DNA of 9,267 bases from Chloroflexota bacterium (GCA_024643825.1 JAHEME010000079.1:1-9267), one strand, 5' to 3'; shown: positions 1 through 5,303, counted from the first letter of the stretch. Translations and numbers: made by a program. The notes: a model not told the origin generated them from the letters alone.

Positions 1-1
1 T

Positions 2-151
2 GGCTGTAAGCAGTTCCAGTCTCGCATGACGGGCCCCGGCATGCGTTGGTCACGCTCCGGAGCCGAGCGCATGCTGGCTATCCGTGCCACGATCTTGAGC
101 GATAGATTCCAAGAATGTTGGCATGCTCTTCAAATCTCGCCCGCTTTTTGA
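2..151 (+). CDS. Transposase C-terminus (partial, ISKra4-like), cut by window start
   Basis: Frame 2 is open from the first base to a TGA at 149-151, giving about 49 residues that lack their N-terminus. Readable motifs are CKQFQSRMTGPGMRWS, then GAERMLAIRATILS and a final F..CW. The GMRWS..GAE..L.IRA pattern followed by an aromatic near the end is how I recall the C-termini of ISKra4-family (and less closely ISLre2-type) transposases. The catalytic core lies outside the window, so the family call rests on this tail alone. I could not identify the terminal inverted repeat of the element in the 80 bases after the stop. Whether the element is intact or a remnant cannot be judged from here. Confidence 0.62.
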   Translation, partial: GCKQFQSRMTGPGMRWSRSGAERMLAIRATILSDRFQECWHALQISPAF

Positions 152-236
152 AATGCACCCGTATGTAACTGGCGAAGAATCGAATTCATCATCTCGTGGT
201 AGAATTATAGGAACATTCGAAACGAGAGATTGTGCG

Positions 237-479
237 ATGGACGCTAACCAGTTAGACCAACCGATTACCCAATTGACCTATCGTCAGCTTCGGGAACTGA
301 TTGCTGAGGAAGTTCGCGCTCAGATGGCTGATGCGCTTGAGAGGGAGCTTCCCGGCTATCTTCAGGAAACCGATCCTGCGAAAGCAGTTGAGGCTATGGG
401 GTGGCTGCGAGAACACCGTCTTCCTTCGCCGCCCGGTGTACCCTCGGTCGTAGAGATGCTGCGTGAGGATCGAAGCTAA
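237..479 (+). CDS. Small acidic antitoxin-like protein (80 aa)
   Basis: The ATG at 237 is preferred over the upstream in-frame ATG at 123. It has a GAGAG ribosome site at about 224-228, while the longer version would begin inside the transposase tail. The 80-residue product is charged and probably helical. A segment QLTYRQLRELIAEEVRAQM at about residues 12-30 is followed by a Pro-rich stretch SPPGVPSV and a C-terminus VEMLREDRS. Short proteins ending in an LREDR-type tail commonly sit before PIN-domain (VapC) toxins, so an antitoxin role is plausible. No toxin follows: the next gene is convergent and ends 22 bases away. The function is inferred from style only, and an uncharacterised small protein is equally possible. 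Confidence 0.6.
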   Translation: MDANQLDQPITQLTYRQLRELIAEEVRAQMADALERELPGYLQETDPAKAVEAMGWLREHRLPSPPGVPSVVEMLREDRS

Positions 480-501
480 TACATCCCCCCTGTACTTATA
501 T

Positions 502-753
502 CTACTCGCGCCGTTCTGCTTTCCGCCGAAGGGCTTCCACGAACTCGGCGCTGTCGGTGATGTCCTCTCGATCCGCCCATATGCCAATCAGCCCGGACTC
601 CAGAATATCGGCTCCGGTCATCACCTTCTTTGCCGGTATCTCCTGCTGCTCCCCCATCACCACGACGATCACCTGCGAGCCTTCGGGAAGCTGTGGGTCG
701 TCCTCGAAGTGAATCTGCCCGTTCTGCACAATCCCCTGATACGCGGTAACCAT
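502..753 (-). CDS. VapB/AF2212-like antitoxin, apparently orphan (83 aa)
   Basis: The start at 753 is set by a perfect AGGAGG at 761-766, seven bases upstream of the ATG; an in-frame ATG at 816 would read through the promoter. Residues 1-33 have the form M..AYQGIVQNGQIHFEDD..LPEGSQVIVVV, the 'G.v.nG.I.l.....LPEG..V.V' strand pattern of AbrB-like and AF2212-like antitoxins. This fold binds operator DNA as a dimer. Residues 49-83 (DILESGLIGIWADREDI, then EFVEALRRKAERR) look like the helical toxin-binding tail of VapB-type proteins. A toxin gene would normally follow immediately, but the next gene runs the opposite way, so this antitoxin seems to have lost its partner or acts in trans. Assignment to the antitoxin class is fairly secure; the partner is unknown. 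Confidence 0.72.
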   Translation of the reverse strand: MVTAYQGIVQNGQIHFEDDPQLPEGSQVIVVVMGEQQEIPAKKVMTGADILESGLIGIWADREDITDSAEFVEALRRKAERRE

Positions 754-782
754 TCCACCACCTCCTGCGTTACGTTGCTCTG

Positions 783-788
783 AGTATA
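783..788 (-). promoter_or_regulatory. Possible -10 element for the orphan antitoxin gene
   Basis: On the minus strand TATACT (5 of 6 to TATAAT) lies 29 bases before the ATG at 753, which would give a leader of about 23 bases containing the AGGAGG. No convincing -35 hexamer sits 16-18 bases upstream. A TTGAAT at 811-816 is 22 bases away, which is too far. Antitoxin promoters are often self-repressed, but I see no clear operator palindrome here. Confidence 0.32.
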
Positions 789-825
789 AAGCAGGGACGC
801 TCACGACGCTATTCAACGCAGCATC

Positions 826-1764
826 TCACTTCGCGTCGAGGATCGCCGTGACCTCCGCCGCCTCTTCCGGCGTGAGCGACCACTCAGCCGCTTTGACGTT
901 CTGCTGTAACTGCTCGACTCGCGTCACCCCGGAGATCACCGAGGCCATCGCGGGCTGGGCCAGCAGCCACGCCTGCGCCAGATCGACCATGATGTGATCG
1001 CGCGCCTCCGCCCAGGCGATCAGGTTTTCGAGGATCGCGTAGTTCTGCGGAGTCATGTAGCCCTGCACACGAGCGTTGTCCTCCCCGCGTGAGCCTGCCG
1101 GGGCAGGTTGGCCTTCGCGATACTTCCCGGTCAGGAAGCCGCCCGCCAGTGGGAAGTACGGGATCACGCCGACGCCGTGTTCGGCGCAGTAGGGGATCAC
1201 CTCGTGCTCCAGGTGACGCTCCAGCATGTTGTAGTGCGACTGTATGGTCACGAACGGTTCCCAGTGATGGAACTCGGCGAGAAGATTGGCCTTGGTAAGC
1301 TGCCACGCGGCGAATGCCGATGCGCCGATGTAGCGAACCTTGCCCGCGCTGACCAGGTCGTCCAGCGTCCGCATGGTCTCTTCGATGGGCGTGTCTGCAT
1401 CCCAGCGGTGAATCTGGTACAGATCGATGTGATCGGTTTGCAGCCGCCGCAGGCTGTCTTCGAGTCCGTTCATGATGTGATAGCGTGATGCGCCCCGGTC
1501 ATTGGGGCCATCGCCCATCTCCATATAGACTTTGGTCGCCAGCACGACGCGGTCGCGCTTGCCTCCCAGCGCCACGCCCAGCAGTTCCTCGGATTGGCCT
1601 GTGCCGTACACGTCGGCGGTATCGATGAAGTTGACACCCAGATCGAGCGCGGTATCGATGATGGTGTTCACCCCTGCCTGATCGACCTTCTTACCGAATC
1701 GGTTCGTCCCAATGCCGATCACCGAGACGCGTACGCCGGATCGTCCTAGCTGGCGGGTTTGCAT
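826..1764 (-). CDS. Aldo/keto reductase (312 aa)
   Basis: NAD(P)H-dependent oxidoreductase of the AKR superfamily, a cytosolic TIM barrel reducing aldehydes or ketones. The substrate is not predictable. The catalytic tetrad is visible as D48 (FIDTADVYG), Y53, K78 (LATKV) and H119 (LYQIHRWD). Further family signatures are the N-terminal RQLGRSGVRVSVIGIGTNRFG, GAS at 147-149, QSHYN at 175-179, PLAGGFLTGKY at 205-215 and the cofactor-phosphate loop SGVTRVEQLQQN at 278-289. Length is normal for the 'general stress protein 69/Tas-like' branch. The ATG at 1764 is fixed by AAGGAGAG at 1771-1778. The gene stands alone: the antitoxin on the same strand has its own ribosome site, and the upstream side faces a divergent promoter. 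A TTGACA hexamer lies upstream at 1822-1817 (minus strand) but has no matching -10. Confidence 0.95.
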   Translation of the reverse strand: MQTRQLGRSGVRVSVIGIGTNRFGKKVDQAGVNTIIDTALDLGVNFIDTADVYGTGQSEELLGVALGGKRDRVVLATKVYMEMGDGPNDRGASRYHIMNGLEDSLRRLQTDHIDLYQIHRWDADTPIEETMRTLDDLVSAGKVRYIGASAFAAWQLTKANLLAEFHHWEPFVTIQSHYNMLERHLEHEVIPYCAEHGVGVIPYFPLAGGFLTGKYREGQPAPAGSRGEDNARVQGYMTPQNYAILENLIAWAEARDHIMVDLAQAWLLAQPAMASVISGVTRVEQLQQNVKAAEWSLTPEEAAEVTAILDAK

Positions 1765-1828
1765 GAGGTTCTCTCCTTGGTTGCTGTGCGTTCGCCAAAG
1801 ATAATCTTACCGCGAGTGTCAACCCCGT

Positions 1829-1857
1829 TTGGTCTGCCACTCGAAATTGTCTATACT
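1829..1857 (+). promoter_or_regulatory. Sigma70-type promoter for a truncated gene
   Basis: TTGGTC (1829-1834), a 17-base spacer and TATACT (1852-1857) point rightward, away from the aldo/keto reductase. Transcription would start near 1864, about 47 bases before the ATG at 1911 and its ribosome site. The -35 is weak and the -10 is good (5 of 6). Confidence 0.45.
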
Positions 1858-1910
1858 GGCGGCCTATCGCTCTCAGATGTAAATCGCCCATCGACAGGAG
1901 GCAGCCGCCC

Positions 1911-1958
1911 ATGATGATCTCTGCTGCGCAGCGCCAGATGCGGTTGAAACTTTCTTAG
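1911..1958 (+). pseudogene. Probable severed 5' end of a gene (15 codons)
   Basis: A perfect AGGAGG at 1896-1901 sits nine bases before ATG-ATG at 1911. The frame then reads MMISAAQRQMRLKLS and stops at TAG 1956-1958. A promoter, a strong ribosome site and a GC-rich start are more than expected for a chance 15-codon frame. The base composition changes to AT-rich almost exactly where the frame ends. The simplest reading is that the restriction-modification island was inserted here and removed the rest of the gene. A genuine leader peptide for the methyltransferase transcript is the main alternative, but the methyltransferase has its own promoter starting 13 bases after this stop. The original product cannot be recognised. 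Confidence 0.45.
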
Positions 1959-1970
1959 GGTACTATCGAG

Positions 1971-1999
1971 TTGACTTTAACCTGAAAAATACGTATAGT
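1971..1999 (+). promoter_or_regulatory. Promoter of the methyltransferase gene
   Basis: TTGACT (1971-1976), exactly 17 bases, then TATAGT (1994-1999): each hexamer matches consensus at 5 of 6 positions. The predicted start is near 2006, some 20 bases before the ATG at 2027. The -10 lies within a 13-bp box shared with the C-gene promoter (1991-2003), so C-protein binding here would block RNA polymerase. Confidence 0.72.
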
Positions 2000-2003
2000 C
2001 ATC
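1991..2003 (+). promoter_or_regulatory. Candidate C-protein operator (C-box) in the M promoter
   Basis: ACGTATAGTCATC here matches ACGTATAGACCTC upstream of the C gene (minus strand 3885-3873) at 11 of 13 positions, in the same orientation relative to transcription. It carries a TATAGTC core, resembling the GACT/AGTC-type half-sites of known controller-protein operators. Because it overlaps the -10 hexamer, binding should repress the methyltransferase. The match is seen; the binding is inferred. Confidence 0.5.
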
Positions 2004-2026
2004 ATCGTGAAGTGAATGGGTAAGGC

Positions 2027-2785
2027 ATGTCAGCAAAGAAACGCAAGTCTCCAGATGGTAAACCGACCAACAATCTTATTTTGAGTTCCCATATTGGGAC
2101 AAATGATGAGGTTTTTCCCTTTGTCCTGTCTCTATATGTGGAGCCAGGTAGCACTGTTGCTGATGTTACTTATGGAAAGGGAGTATTTTGGCGCAGAGTT
2201 CCTGAGACTGCTTATGATTTATTGCCAACAGATATTGCAATGGGTATAGATTGTCGGGAATTACCTTACGAATCTGAGGCAATCGACTGTATTGTTTTTG
2301 ATCCTCCGTATATGCATACTCCTGGTGGAACCGCCCACGTAAATCACCAAAACTATGAAAGCTACTACAAGAATAACAGAGCTAACTCGAACAAAAAATA
2401 CCATGAGGCCGTCCTTGATCTGTATTTCTCCGCAGCAAAAGAGGCGTGGCGAGTTTTGCGTGAAGGAGGTACTTACATTGTCAAATGCCAAGATGAAGTA
2501 TGCGCCAACCAACAGCGCCTAACACACGTTGAGTTGATTAATGAATTGCAGGGCTATGGCTTCATTACGGAAGATTTGTTCGTTGTTATGAGGAGAGGTA
2601 AACCAGGAGTAAGTAGACTTCTTAAGCAGGCTCATGCGCGTAAGAATCATTCCTATTTTATTGTATTCATCAAACCGCAAGGTCGAAAGCGATGGAGTGG
2701 CCTAACCAACCGACTTCATGTTGAGACAAGCGGCGAAGGTAAGCCGAGGCTTATCAAGAGCGAACAACCTCGTCTATTTCCTTAA
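2027..2785 (+). CDS. Type II DNA amino-methyltransferase (252 aa)
   Basis: Modification enzyme of the restriction-modification pair. It would transfer a methyl group from S-adenosylmethionine to an adenine N6 or cytosine N4 in the recognition site, protecting host DNA. Motif IV DPPY is at residues 92-95 (IVFDPPYMHTPGG). The AdoMet-binding motif I appears earlier as VADVTYGKGVFW at 44-55. Here T-Y replaces the usual F/P-aromatic start and the glycines are G50 and G52. A YF..A..E..RVLREGGTYIVKCQDE block at about 133-156 is the usual region after motif IV. C-terminal FIVFIKP (211-217) completes the fold. With motif I before IV and no long insert between them, target recognition is probably in the short segment after 95 or near the C-terminus. 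The gene has its own sigma70 promoter, a weak ribosome site (GGGTAAGG) and AT-rich codons unlike its flanks. Its 3' end overlaps the endonuclease gene by 32 bases, tail to tail. The recognition sequence cannot be read from the protein. Confidence 0.88.
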   Translation: MSAKKRKSPDGKPTNNLILSSHIGTNDEVFPFVLSLYVEPGSTVADVTYGKGVFWRRVPETAYDLLPTDIAMGIDCRELPYESEAIDCIVFDPPYMHTPGGTAHVNHQNYESYYKNNRANSNKKYHEAVLDLYFSAAKEAWRVLREGGTYIVKCQDEVCANQQRLTHVELINELQGYGFITEDLFVVMRRGKPGVSRLLKQAHARKNHSYFIVFIKPQGRKRWSGLTNRLHVETSGEGKPRLIKSEQPRLFP

Positions 2786-3617
2786 AGAACTCCGCAAATT
2801 GCTTAATTACAATCACATCAGGATATGAATTCGTTAAGGCTTGGTAACGTTCTGGGATGTCGAAATAATAGATTCGATCCATTTGAGCTAATAGAGTCTG
2901 GTATGTGAGCCATTGATCGGGAACACAAATCTCCACTACTTCGTGGGACTTCAGGTCAAGTTTAGTCTCAGAAAACAGAACCATTACTCCATGGAAAGCC
3001 CCCTTTCCATAGGCAGAATCAAGTAAACGCTGGTGAGACCATGCTTGGACAACTCTTTCACGGGTTGACATTTTTACTGGTAGATGAACTTTTGGGTGTT
3101 TTTCCCCCAGGTCAAAGAGGAAATCCATTGTCAGCCGTACTGGGCGACCATGAACTGGTAATATGGCTTTTTTGCTCGGATTCACTCCGAGGGATTTAGC
3201 AAATAAGTGTCCAACATAGCATTCAAAGAATGTAGCGGGGCCTTTCTTATTCTGTCGATCCAAGATCTCCATCGCCAAACAAGGGGCCAAGGCTACTGTG
3301 TAACTCAGCTTCGTGAAATTTCCAGGGGCTATTTGACCAGAATACCATTCTCCCCAGAACTCCCCGACAGTATCAGGATCAACTATGAAAAATTCGCGAT
3401 TCACTGGGCGTGCAAAAACGTTGCCTTGCTGGAAGGTGAAATAGGCTTTTCCGGGTACTTTTGAAACCAGATCAGTGATGTGACAATAATCATTCAGAAA
3501 GCGTAGGGAGATTGTCACCAGGTCAAGTATTGCATCTCCTGCTGCAATACTTTTCCAGTCTTCATTGCATAATTGCTTGACCTTATCATAAGCAGATTTC
3601 AATGAAATCTCAGTCAA
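2754..3617 (-). CDS. Type II restriction endonuclease, PD-(D/E)xK-like (about 287 aa)
   Basis: Predicted partner nuclease of the methyltransferase, called from position (directly after a C gene, facing M) and from a candidate active site. Counting from a TTG at 3635, E138 lies in FFECYVGHLFAKSLG. D171 follows in RLTMDFLFDLG. After 16 residues comes PVK with K188, then STRERVVQAWSHQR with E193. An early Glu helix, Asp on a strand and Lys on the next strand is the PD-(D/E)xK layout. The residue two before the Lys is Pro, so the second acid may come from the STRER helix. There is no ATG start. I prefer TTG at 3617, because GAGGAAG at 3627-3621 precedes it at normal spacing and the codon overlaps the end of the C gene, implying coupled translation. 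A TTG at 3635 would add six residues but has a poorly placed ribosome site. I do not recognise the subfamily or the cut site. Confidence 0.78.
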   Translation of the reverse strand: MTEISLKSAYDKVKQLCNEDWKSIAAGDAILDLVTISLRFLNDYCHITDLVSKVPGKAYFTFQQGNVFARPVNREFFIVDPDTVGEFWGEWYSGQIAPGNFTKLSYTVALAPCLAMEILDRQNKKGPATFFECYVGHLFAKSLGVNPSKKAILPVHGRPVRLTMDFLFDLGEKHPKVHLPVKMSTRERVVQAWSHQRLLDSAYGKGAFHGVMVLFSETKLDLKSHEVVEICVPDQWLTYQTLLAQMDRIYYFDIPERYQALTNSYPDVIVIKQFAEFFKEIDEVVRS

Positions 3618-3852
3618 TATCTTCCTCAGAGTCAAGCCCCTGCATTAGCTCAGATAGAGTCATATCAAGTGCATTGGCAATTGCTGCAATATTGCGAAGA
3701 GCCACATTCCTCTCACCACGTTCGATTCCACCAATGTATGTTCGATCCAGACCGCAATGAGCAGCAAAAGCTTCCTGAGAAAACCCTCTCATTTTCCTCA
3801 GTTTCCGTATGTGCTCCCCAAATCGAATCAGTATGTCAGGCTCATGTTTCAT
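3610..3852 (-). CDS. Restriction-modification controller (C) protein, XRE-type HTH (80 aa)
   Basis: Small dimeric DNA-binding regulator that times expression of restriction enzymes. Residues 11-66 form a complete XRE/Cro helix-turn-helix. It begins FGEHIRKLRKMRGFSQEAFAA, with the recognition helix in GLDRTYIGGIERGERN at 34-49, then NIAAIANALDMTLSELM. The LDRTYI.GIERG.RN signature and the 80-residue length are typical of C proteins in Type II systems. The acidic tail EEDID ends within the start region of the endonuclease gene, so C and R form one overlapping operon, the usual C-R order. There is no ribosome site before the ATG; a -10-like TTTAAT ends seven bases upstream, suggesting a leaderless mRNA. 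Such proteins first activate and later repress their own promoter while also repressing M, which matches the two boxes found here. Confidence 0.9.
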   Translation of the reverse strand: MKHEPDILIRFGEHIRKLRKMRGFSQEAFAAHCGLDRTYIGGIERGERNVALRNIAAIANALDMTLSELMQGLDSEEDID

Positions 3853-3859
3853 AAGGGGT

Positions 3860-3888
3860 ATTAAACATGGTTGAGGTCTATACGTCTA
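3860..3888 (-). promoter_or_regulatory. Promoter of the C-R operon, leaderless
   Basis: Read on the minus strand: TAGACG (3888-3883, 4 of 6 to TTGACA), exactly 17 bases, then TTTAAT (3865-3860, 5 of 6). Seven bases separate the -10 from the A of the ATG at 3852, so transcription would begin at or next to the start codon. Leaderless C transcripts are known in several Type II systems, and the lack of any Shine-Dalgarno here agrees. The weak -35 fits a promoter that needs activation by C. Confidence 0.5.
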
Positions 3889-3889
3889 C
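3873..3889 (-). promoter_or_regulatory. Candidate C-box in the C-R promoter
   Basis: On the minus strand the region reads GTAGACGTATAGACCTC, with TAGAC repeated at 8-bp spacing. Its last 13 bases (3885-3873) match the box over the methyltransferase -10 at 11 of 13 positions. It covers the -35 and upstream spacer of the C promoter, where C-operators are known to lie. Regulation is inferred; the repeat and the match are visible. Confidence 0.5.
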
Positions 3890-4051
3890 GGATTATGAGT
3901 ATCTTCTGTTTATGGATTTCTAGATTTGTTTACAATCCGATCTCGCATTGATGGGGAATCGAATTGATTTTGAGGACAGACTTTAGCCATTGTTGCAAAA
4001 CAGATCTAGCGAGCGTGCTAGAGTGTCTTCAGCAAGTCTGATCTAATTCAA

Positions 4052-4082
4052 ATAAAAAGAGGCACGCCCAATCGAGCGTGCC
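4052..4082 (-). terminator. Rho-independent terminator after the lipoprotein gene
   Basis: On the minus strand GGCACGC (4082-4076), an eight-base loop and GCGTGCC (4067-4061) form a perfect 7-bp GC-rich stem. It is followed by TCTTTTTATT. It starts 24 bases after the lipoprotein stop codon. On the plus strand there is no T-run after the stem, so it serves the minus strand only. Confidence 0.88.
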
Positions 4083-4105
4083 CCTCATCCTAAAGCAGGT
4101 TCACG

Positions 4106-4762
4106 TCAGTCCGTGAACCGGAACGTCCGCATGGTCACATCGTAGAGCGTCTGCATGTCGGTGAAGGCGTCGCCGTTCTCCTCACCCAGCGGGGAGAACA
4201 CCAGCCAGTACAGCGTCTCACCATGAACCGCCACCACCTGCCAGCTTACCGCCTGCCCTGGCATCCCGATGATCTCGACGGCACGTTCGCTGCCCAGCAT
4301 GGTATCGGTGCGCTCCGGCAGGATGTCCGTGTTGAGGAAGTCGGCGACCAGATCATCGGAGACCTGTGACGGGGTGCGATCCATCGCGGGCTGGCTGCTG
4401 ATGTTCACGAATCCGACCAGCGGCTCCGGGCCTGTGGCGTAGTCCGGGCCGTGAATCACGGTCACGCCCGACTCCTGTTCATCGACTGTGAAGGCTGCGG
4501 GATAGGCCACGCAGTAGCCTTCGTCCGGCTTGGTATAGACGGCTTCGCCATCCCCGGCGACGCAGGGAAGCGATCCGTCTCCGGTGAGGGGGGGTGTTGG
4601 CTCGATGGCCTCGACAGTCGCCTCGCTCGGCGGGAATGCGCCCCCATCGCCGGGCGGGATAGGGGTGAATGAGGAGTTCGCTCCGCCTCCCAGAACGCCG
4701 CATCCCACCAGACTCACGATCATCACCATGCCGCTGATCGCGGTCGATAACTTTGTTTTCAT
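4106..4762 (-). CDS. Predicted secreted lipoprotein, PsbP/Mog1-like domain possible (218 aa)
   Basis: MKTK at 4762 is chosen because GAGGAG at 4777-4772 sits nine bases upstream; earlier in-frame ATGs at 4771 and 4834 are worse placed. Residues 1-20 are a lipoprotein signal peptide, with K2 and K4, a hydrophobic core and lipobox LVGC giving acylated Cys21. A flexible Gly/Pro/Thr/Ser-rich linker runs to about residue 62. The globular part begins at C67 and shows YCVAYPAAFTVDE at 83-95, an order (short aromatic-Cys strand, 'YPA.F.v') seen in PsbP-like or DUF1795-type domains. It ends with DMQTLYDVTMRTFRF, an amphipathic closing segment common to that fold. C67 and C84 could form a disulfide. 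The protein would sit on the outer face of the cytoplasmic membrane. The domain call is tentative and no function can be named. It is single-gene, divergent from 4902. Confidence 0.82.
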   Translation of the reverse strand: MKTKLSTAISGMVMIVSLVGCGVLGGGANSSFTPIPPGDGGAFPPSEATVEAIEPTPPLTGDGSLPCVAGDGEAVYTKPDEGYCVAYPAAFTVDEQESGVTVIHGPDYATGPEPLVGFVNISSQPAMDRTPSQVSDDLVADFLNTDILPERTDTMLGSERAVEIIGMPGQAVSWQVVAVHGETLYWLVFSPLGEENGDAFTDMQTLYDVTMRTFRFTD

Positions 4763-4836
4763 AGCATCCATCTCCTCGCAAACAGTCGGGTAGAATAAAT
4801 AGTCCCTCTGCACGATGCGTTCCCATCGTACCATGT

Positions 4837-4865
4837 TTGGCCTCTCGGCGTCGAAGCATTACAAT
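4837..4865 (+). promoter_or_regulatory. Sigma70-type promoter for the membrane protein at 4902
   Basis: TTGGCC (4837-4842), a 17-base spacer and TACAAT (4860-4865, 5 of 6). Start is expected near 4872, about 30 bases before the ATG at 4902. This supports the shorter start, since an ATG at 4815 would lie upstream of the promoter. Confidence 0.5.
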
Positions 4866-4901
4866 GAGCGGCAAGAATTCGCCCATCACCGGAATGCGTG
4901 T

Positions 4902-5273
4902 ATGGATACCGATGAACGCCTGTTGTATCACCAGATTCACCCGGTCAAGCTTCTCGCCGACCTGATCGCGGCAGCGATTGCGTTGTTCCTGTTGTGGACG
5001 CATCAGATCGTGCCCGCGCTGCTGATCCTGTTTGTGCCCACGACGGTGATCAGCATGATCGTTATGCAGCGCGCCAATCTGGAGCCGGTCAAAGAGTCGC
5101 GGGCCGGACACTATCTGAAGACGTACATGTCGCGAGCGGTCGAGTTCACGCGGTCGGCGGGGCTGGCGGTGATCGTGATCGGCGCGTGGAATCACCTGGC
5201 GTGGGTGATGATCGTCGGGGCGCTGGTGATCGTGGGGGCATGGGCCAGCGGGTTGATCTTCCCGAATCGATGA
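4902..5273 (+). CDS. Small integral membrane protein of unknown function (123 aa)
   Basis: The start at 4902 (MDTDERLLYHQIHP) is preferred because a promoter ends at 4865 and a GGA lies about eight bases upstream; the in-frame ATG at 4815 adds an unlikely basic leader. A charged N-terminus of about 14 residues is followed by hydrophobic stretches at about 16-32, 35-55, 85-98 and 100-119, giving three or four membrane segments. The middle loop (MQRANLEPVKESRAGHYLKTYMSRAVEFTR, about 54-84) is hydrophilic and basic, so probably cytoplasmic. I do not recognise a family; the conserved-looking DERLLYHQIHP start is the most searchable part. It is divergent from the lipoprotein gene and followed by a hairpin repeat. 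Confidence 0.75.
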   Translation: MDTDERLLYHQIHPVKLLADLIAAAIALFLLWTHQIVPALLILFVPTTVISMIVMQRANLEPVKESRAGHYLKTYMSRAVEFTRSAGLAVIVIGAWNHLAWVMIVGALVIVGAWASGLIFPNR

Positions 5274-5303
5274 CACGAAGCGGGTCGCGAGATGGCTTTT
5301 TTA

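Larger units (their letters stand above)
3853..4051. other. AT-rich gap upstream of the C gene, with nested hairpins
   Basis: No gene is visible between the C start codon and the next terminator. The right part holds CAGACTT (3977-3983) and its exact reverse complement AAGTCTG (4034-4040). These enclose a second hairpin TCTAGC-loop-GCTAGA (4005-4022, six-base loop). The composition remains AT-rich, so the island's right end probably lies in this gap. No attachment-site repeat was recognised. Confidence 0.4.

Noticed and set aside
123..236. N-terminal extension of the 80-aa protein from ATG 123
   Set aside because: It would begin inside the transposase tail, and a better-placed GAGAG ribosome site supports ATG 237.
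463..783. Plus-strand 106-aa frame opposite the antitoxin gene
   Set aside because: It is the shadow of the minus-strand gene, which has AGGAGG and antitoxin sequence features.
884..1488. Several frames of 69-140 aa within the aldo/keto reductase
   Set aside because: Arg/Pro-rich low-complexity translations typical of antisense or shifted frames of GC-rich genes; the reductase has an intact catalytic tetrad.
1797..1822. TTGACA on the minus strand as the aldo/keto reductase promoter
   Set aside because: No -10 hexamer occurs at 16-18 bases; the sequence there reads TTTGGC.
2736..2790. A shared terminator between the convergent M and R genes
   Set aside because: AAGCC-GA-GGCTT and CGAGG/CCTCG are short and unstable, with no T-run on either strand.
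1973..3988. GACTTTAACC (1973-1982) and GACTTTAGCC (3979-3988) as possible insertion-site duplications flanking the island
   Set aside because: A 9-of-10 match over a short AT-rich string is weak, and the left copy lies within the methyltransferase promoter; probably chance.
4479..5276. 265-aa minus-strand frame spanning the 4762-4902 divergent promoters
   Set aside because: His/Arg/Asp-rich composition with no recognisable motif; it overlaps the lipoprotein signal peptide in another frame and a good membrane-protein gene.
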